64,000 bases of DNA from Ralstonia pickettii DTP0602 (GTDB lineage: Bacteria > Pseudomonadota > Gammaproteobacteria > Burkholderiales > Burkholderiaceae): NCBI GenBank assembly GCA_000471925.1, contig CP006669.1, positions 496,001 through 560,000 of the forward strand, in the 5' to 3' direction. Shown here piece after piece: positions 62,809 through 64,000 of the stretch (position 1 is the stretch's first letter; every line of letters begins with the position of its first letter). A program made the position numbers and the translations under genes. Under the pieces are notes generated by a model. The model did not search any database, was not told the DNA's origin, and was given only the letters and a program-made list of their open reading frames with translations.

Positions 62809-64000
62809 ATGCGCTGCGCTAGCTGCGGGTTCGAGAATCCGGCAGGCATCAAGTTCTGTGAGGAATGTGGCGCCAAGCTTGTGCGCGTTTGCCCGGCCTG
62901 TGGGCAAAAGGCGAGTGCGAAAGCCAAGTTCTGCAGCGAATGCGGCGCGTCGTTGAGCGCGACGCGCCCTATTACGGGACTTGTGCCCAGCGCCCCCATC
63001 GATTACACCCCTCCCTATCTGGCCGAACGCATCCGGGCGGCGCAGGCAGACATGGAAGCCCGCGGCTCGGCGGACGGTGAGCGCAAGACGATCACAGCGC
63101 TGTTCGCTGACATGGCCGGCTCGACCGCGCTGGTCCATGACCTCGATCCCGAAGATGCGCGCCACCTGATCGACCCGGTGCTGGGGCTGATGATGGAGGC
63201 CGTGCATCACTATGAGGGCTATGTGGCCAAGTCGATGGGCGATGGCATCCTGGCGCTGTTCGGCGCGCCAATCGCGAACGAAGATCATCCGCAGCGAGCC
63301 TTGCTGGCGGCGCTGCGCATGCAGGAGGCCATGCGCCAGTACGCCGACAGGGTACGTCTCGCTCAGGGGATCGCGCTGCAGATTCGTGTTGGCATCAACT
63401 CAGGGGAAGTGGTGGTGCGTACGATACGCATCAAAGATTTGCACACTAACTACGATCCGGTGGGCAATTCGATCCACATTGCTTCGCGCATGGAAGGCAT
63501 CGCGGTGCCCGGCTCCATCGTCGCGAGCGAACACACCCACCACCTGACGGAAGGCTATTTTGCGTTCAAGCCGCTCGGCGCGACGCCGATCAAGGGGCTC
63601 CCCGAGCCGCTCGCTGTCTTCGAAGTCCTCGGTCTCGGCCCACTGCGCACCCGGCTCCAGCTCTCTGCCAGCCGCGGGCTGGCGCGCTTTGTCGGCCGCG
63701 CCAACGAGCTCGAGCAGTTGCGCGAAGCGCGGGCGCGGGCGCAGGCTGGACGTGGCCAGATCGTCGGCCTGGTCGGCGAGCCAGGGGTCGGCAAGTCGCG
63801 GCTATGCCACGAGTTCAAGCTGCTCGCGCCGCGCGATTGCCTGGTGCTGGAAACCTTCTCGGTTTCGCACGGCAAGGCCTATCCGTATCTGCCGCTGATC
63901 GAGTTGCTGCGGAACTACTGCCAGGTTACGGCGCAGGACGATGAGCGCCGGCGGCGCGAAAAGCTCACCGGTAAGGTGCTGACCCTGGACCGCGCGCTGG
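62809..64000 (+). CDS. class III nucleotidyl cyclase with zinc ribbons and ATPase domain (partial)
   Basis: At least 397 residues, running off the window. It begins with two zinc ribbons (CASCGFENPAGIKFCEEC and CPACGQKASAKAKFCSEC), then a class III adenylate/guanylate cyclase domain from about 95 (ITALFADMAGSTALVHDL with the first metal Asp, KSMGDGILALFG with the second, VGINSGEVVVR), and then an AAA/STAND ATPase with Walker A VGEPGVGKSRLC (about 323). Such proteins combine cyclase output with signal-dependent ATPase assembly. The ATG at 62809 follows GGAAGGG. Confidence 0.88.
   Translation, partial: MRCASCGFENPAGIKFCEECGAKLVRVCPACGQKASAKAKFCSECGASLSATRPITGLVPSAPIDYTPPYLAERIRAAQADMEARGSADGERKTITALFADMAGSTALVHDLDPEDARHLIDPVLGLMMEAVHHYEGYVAKSMGDGILALFGAPIANEDHPQRALLAALRMQEAMRQYADRVRLAQGIALQIRVGINSGEVVVRTIRIKDLHTNYDPVGNSIHIASRMEGIAVPGSIVASEHTHHLTEGYFAFKPLGATPIKGLPEPLAVFEVLGLGPLRTRLQLSASRGLARFVGRANELEQLREARARAQAGRGQIVGLVGEPGVGKSRLCHEFKLLAPRDCLVLETFSVSHGKAYPYLPLIELLRNYCQVTAQDDERRRREKLTGKVLTLDRAL

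Overview
The window looks like accessory DNA from a beta-proteobacterium of the Cupriavidus/Ralstonia group. The evidence is a beta-ketothiolase that is near-identical, from memory, to BktB of Cupriavidus necator, Burkholderiales-type H-NS proteins (core like WSGRGRAPAW), a Bug-type solute receptor, and GC-rich coding with many ATGA gene overlaps. A KfrA-like protein, a FinO/ProQ protein, a tyrosine recombinase and H-NS genes, together with dense insertion-sequence wreckage, suggest a megaplasmid, chromid or genomic island rather than a core chromosomal segment. No rRNA, tRNA or CRISPR array was seen.

Layout. 0-12.6 kb is a scrapyard of mobile DNA: a broken IS5-type transposase, a truncated TIGR02391-like gene, a small exported protein, an IS4-family element inserted into the terminal repeat of a decayed ISKra4-family element, a VapBC toxin-antitoxin pair, a complete ISKra4-type element carrying a pRiA4b ORF-3-like passenger, and an IS110-family transposase. 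12.7-20.1 kb is a minus-strand heat-shock island (four Hsp20 proteins, DnaK, GroEL, GroES) with a candidate sigma-32 promoter at its head. 21.0-24.7 kb is a plus-strand operon of HAD phosphatase, small-molecule kinase, class III PLP enzyme and Lrp-type regulator. 25.1-31.0 kb is a plasmid-backbone-like block: a duplicated KfrA/H-NS module, an unusual repeat-rich H-NS protein, a divergent tyrosine recombinase, a ProQ/FinO protein and an XRE regulator.

31.4-48.0 kb holds an SDR oxidoreductase beside a broken AraC regulator, then a minus-strand catabolic cluster: flavin monooxygenase-hydrolase fusion, NAD(P)H:quinone-type flavoprotein, phosphotransferase, acyl-CoA ligase, BktB-like thiolase and a LivKGFHM importer. 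The likely job is uptake, CoA activation and thiolysis of an organic acid, controlled by the divergent TetR regulator. This cluster is a base-composition mosaic, is interrupted by an IS607-type remnant, and has related IS607-type ends in inverted orientation at 39.6-39.7 and 48.0-48.1 kb.

48.3-59.0 kb is the most interesting part: a tightly overlapped ten-gene minus-strand operon (Bug receptor, CoxL, CoxM, CoxS, LigB-type dioxygenase, RidA, flavin hydroxylase, CoxG, gamma-glutamyltransferase-like protein, FAH-family hydrolase) with a divergent GntR/FadR regulator. It reads as a complete aerobic pathway for ring hydroxylation, ring opening and deamination of an N-containing aromatic compound, and I do not recognise this gene set as a described pathway. 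59.9-62.5 kb returns to wreckage: a RIT-like tyrosine-recombinase remnant between inverted repeats, two tandem group II intron maturase fragments and a second XRE regulator paralogous to the one at 30.8 kb. The window ends inside a class III nucleotidyl cyclase with a predicted ATPase domain.
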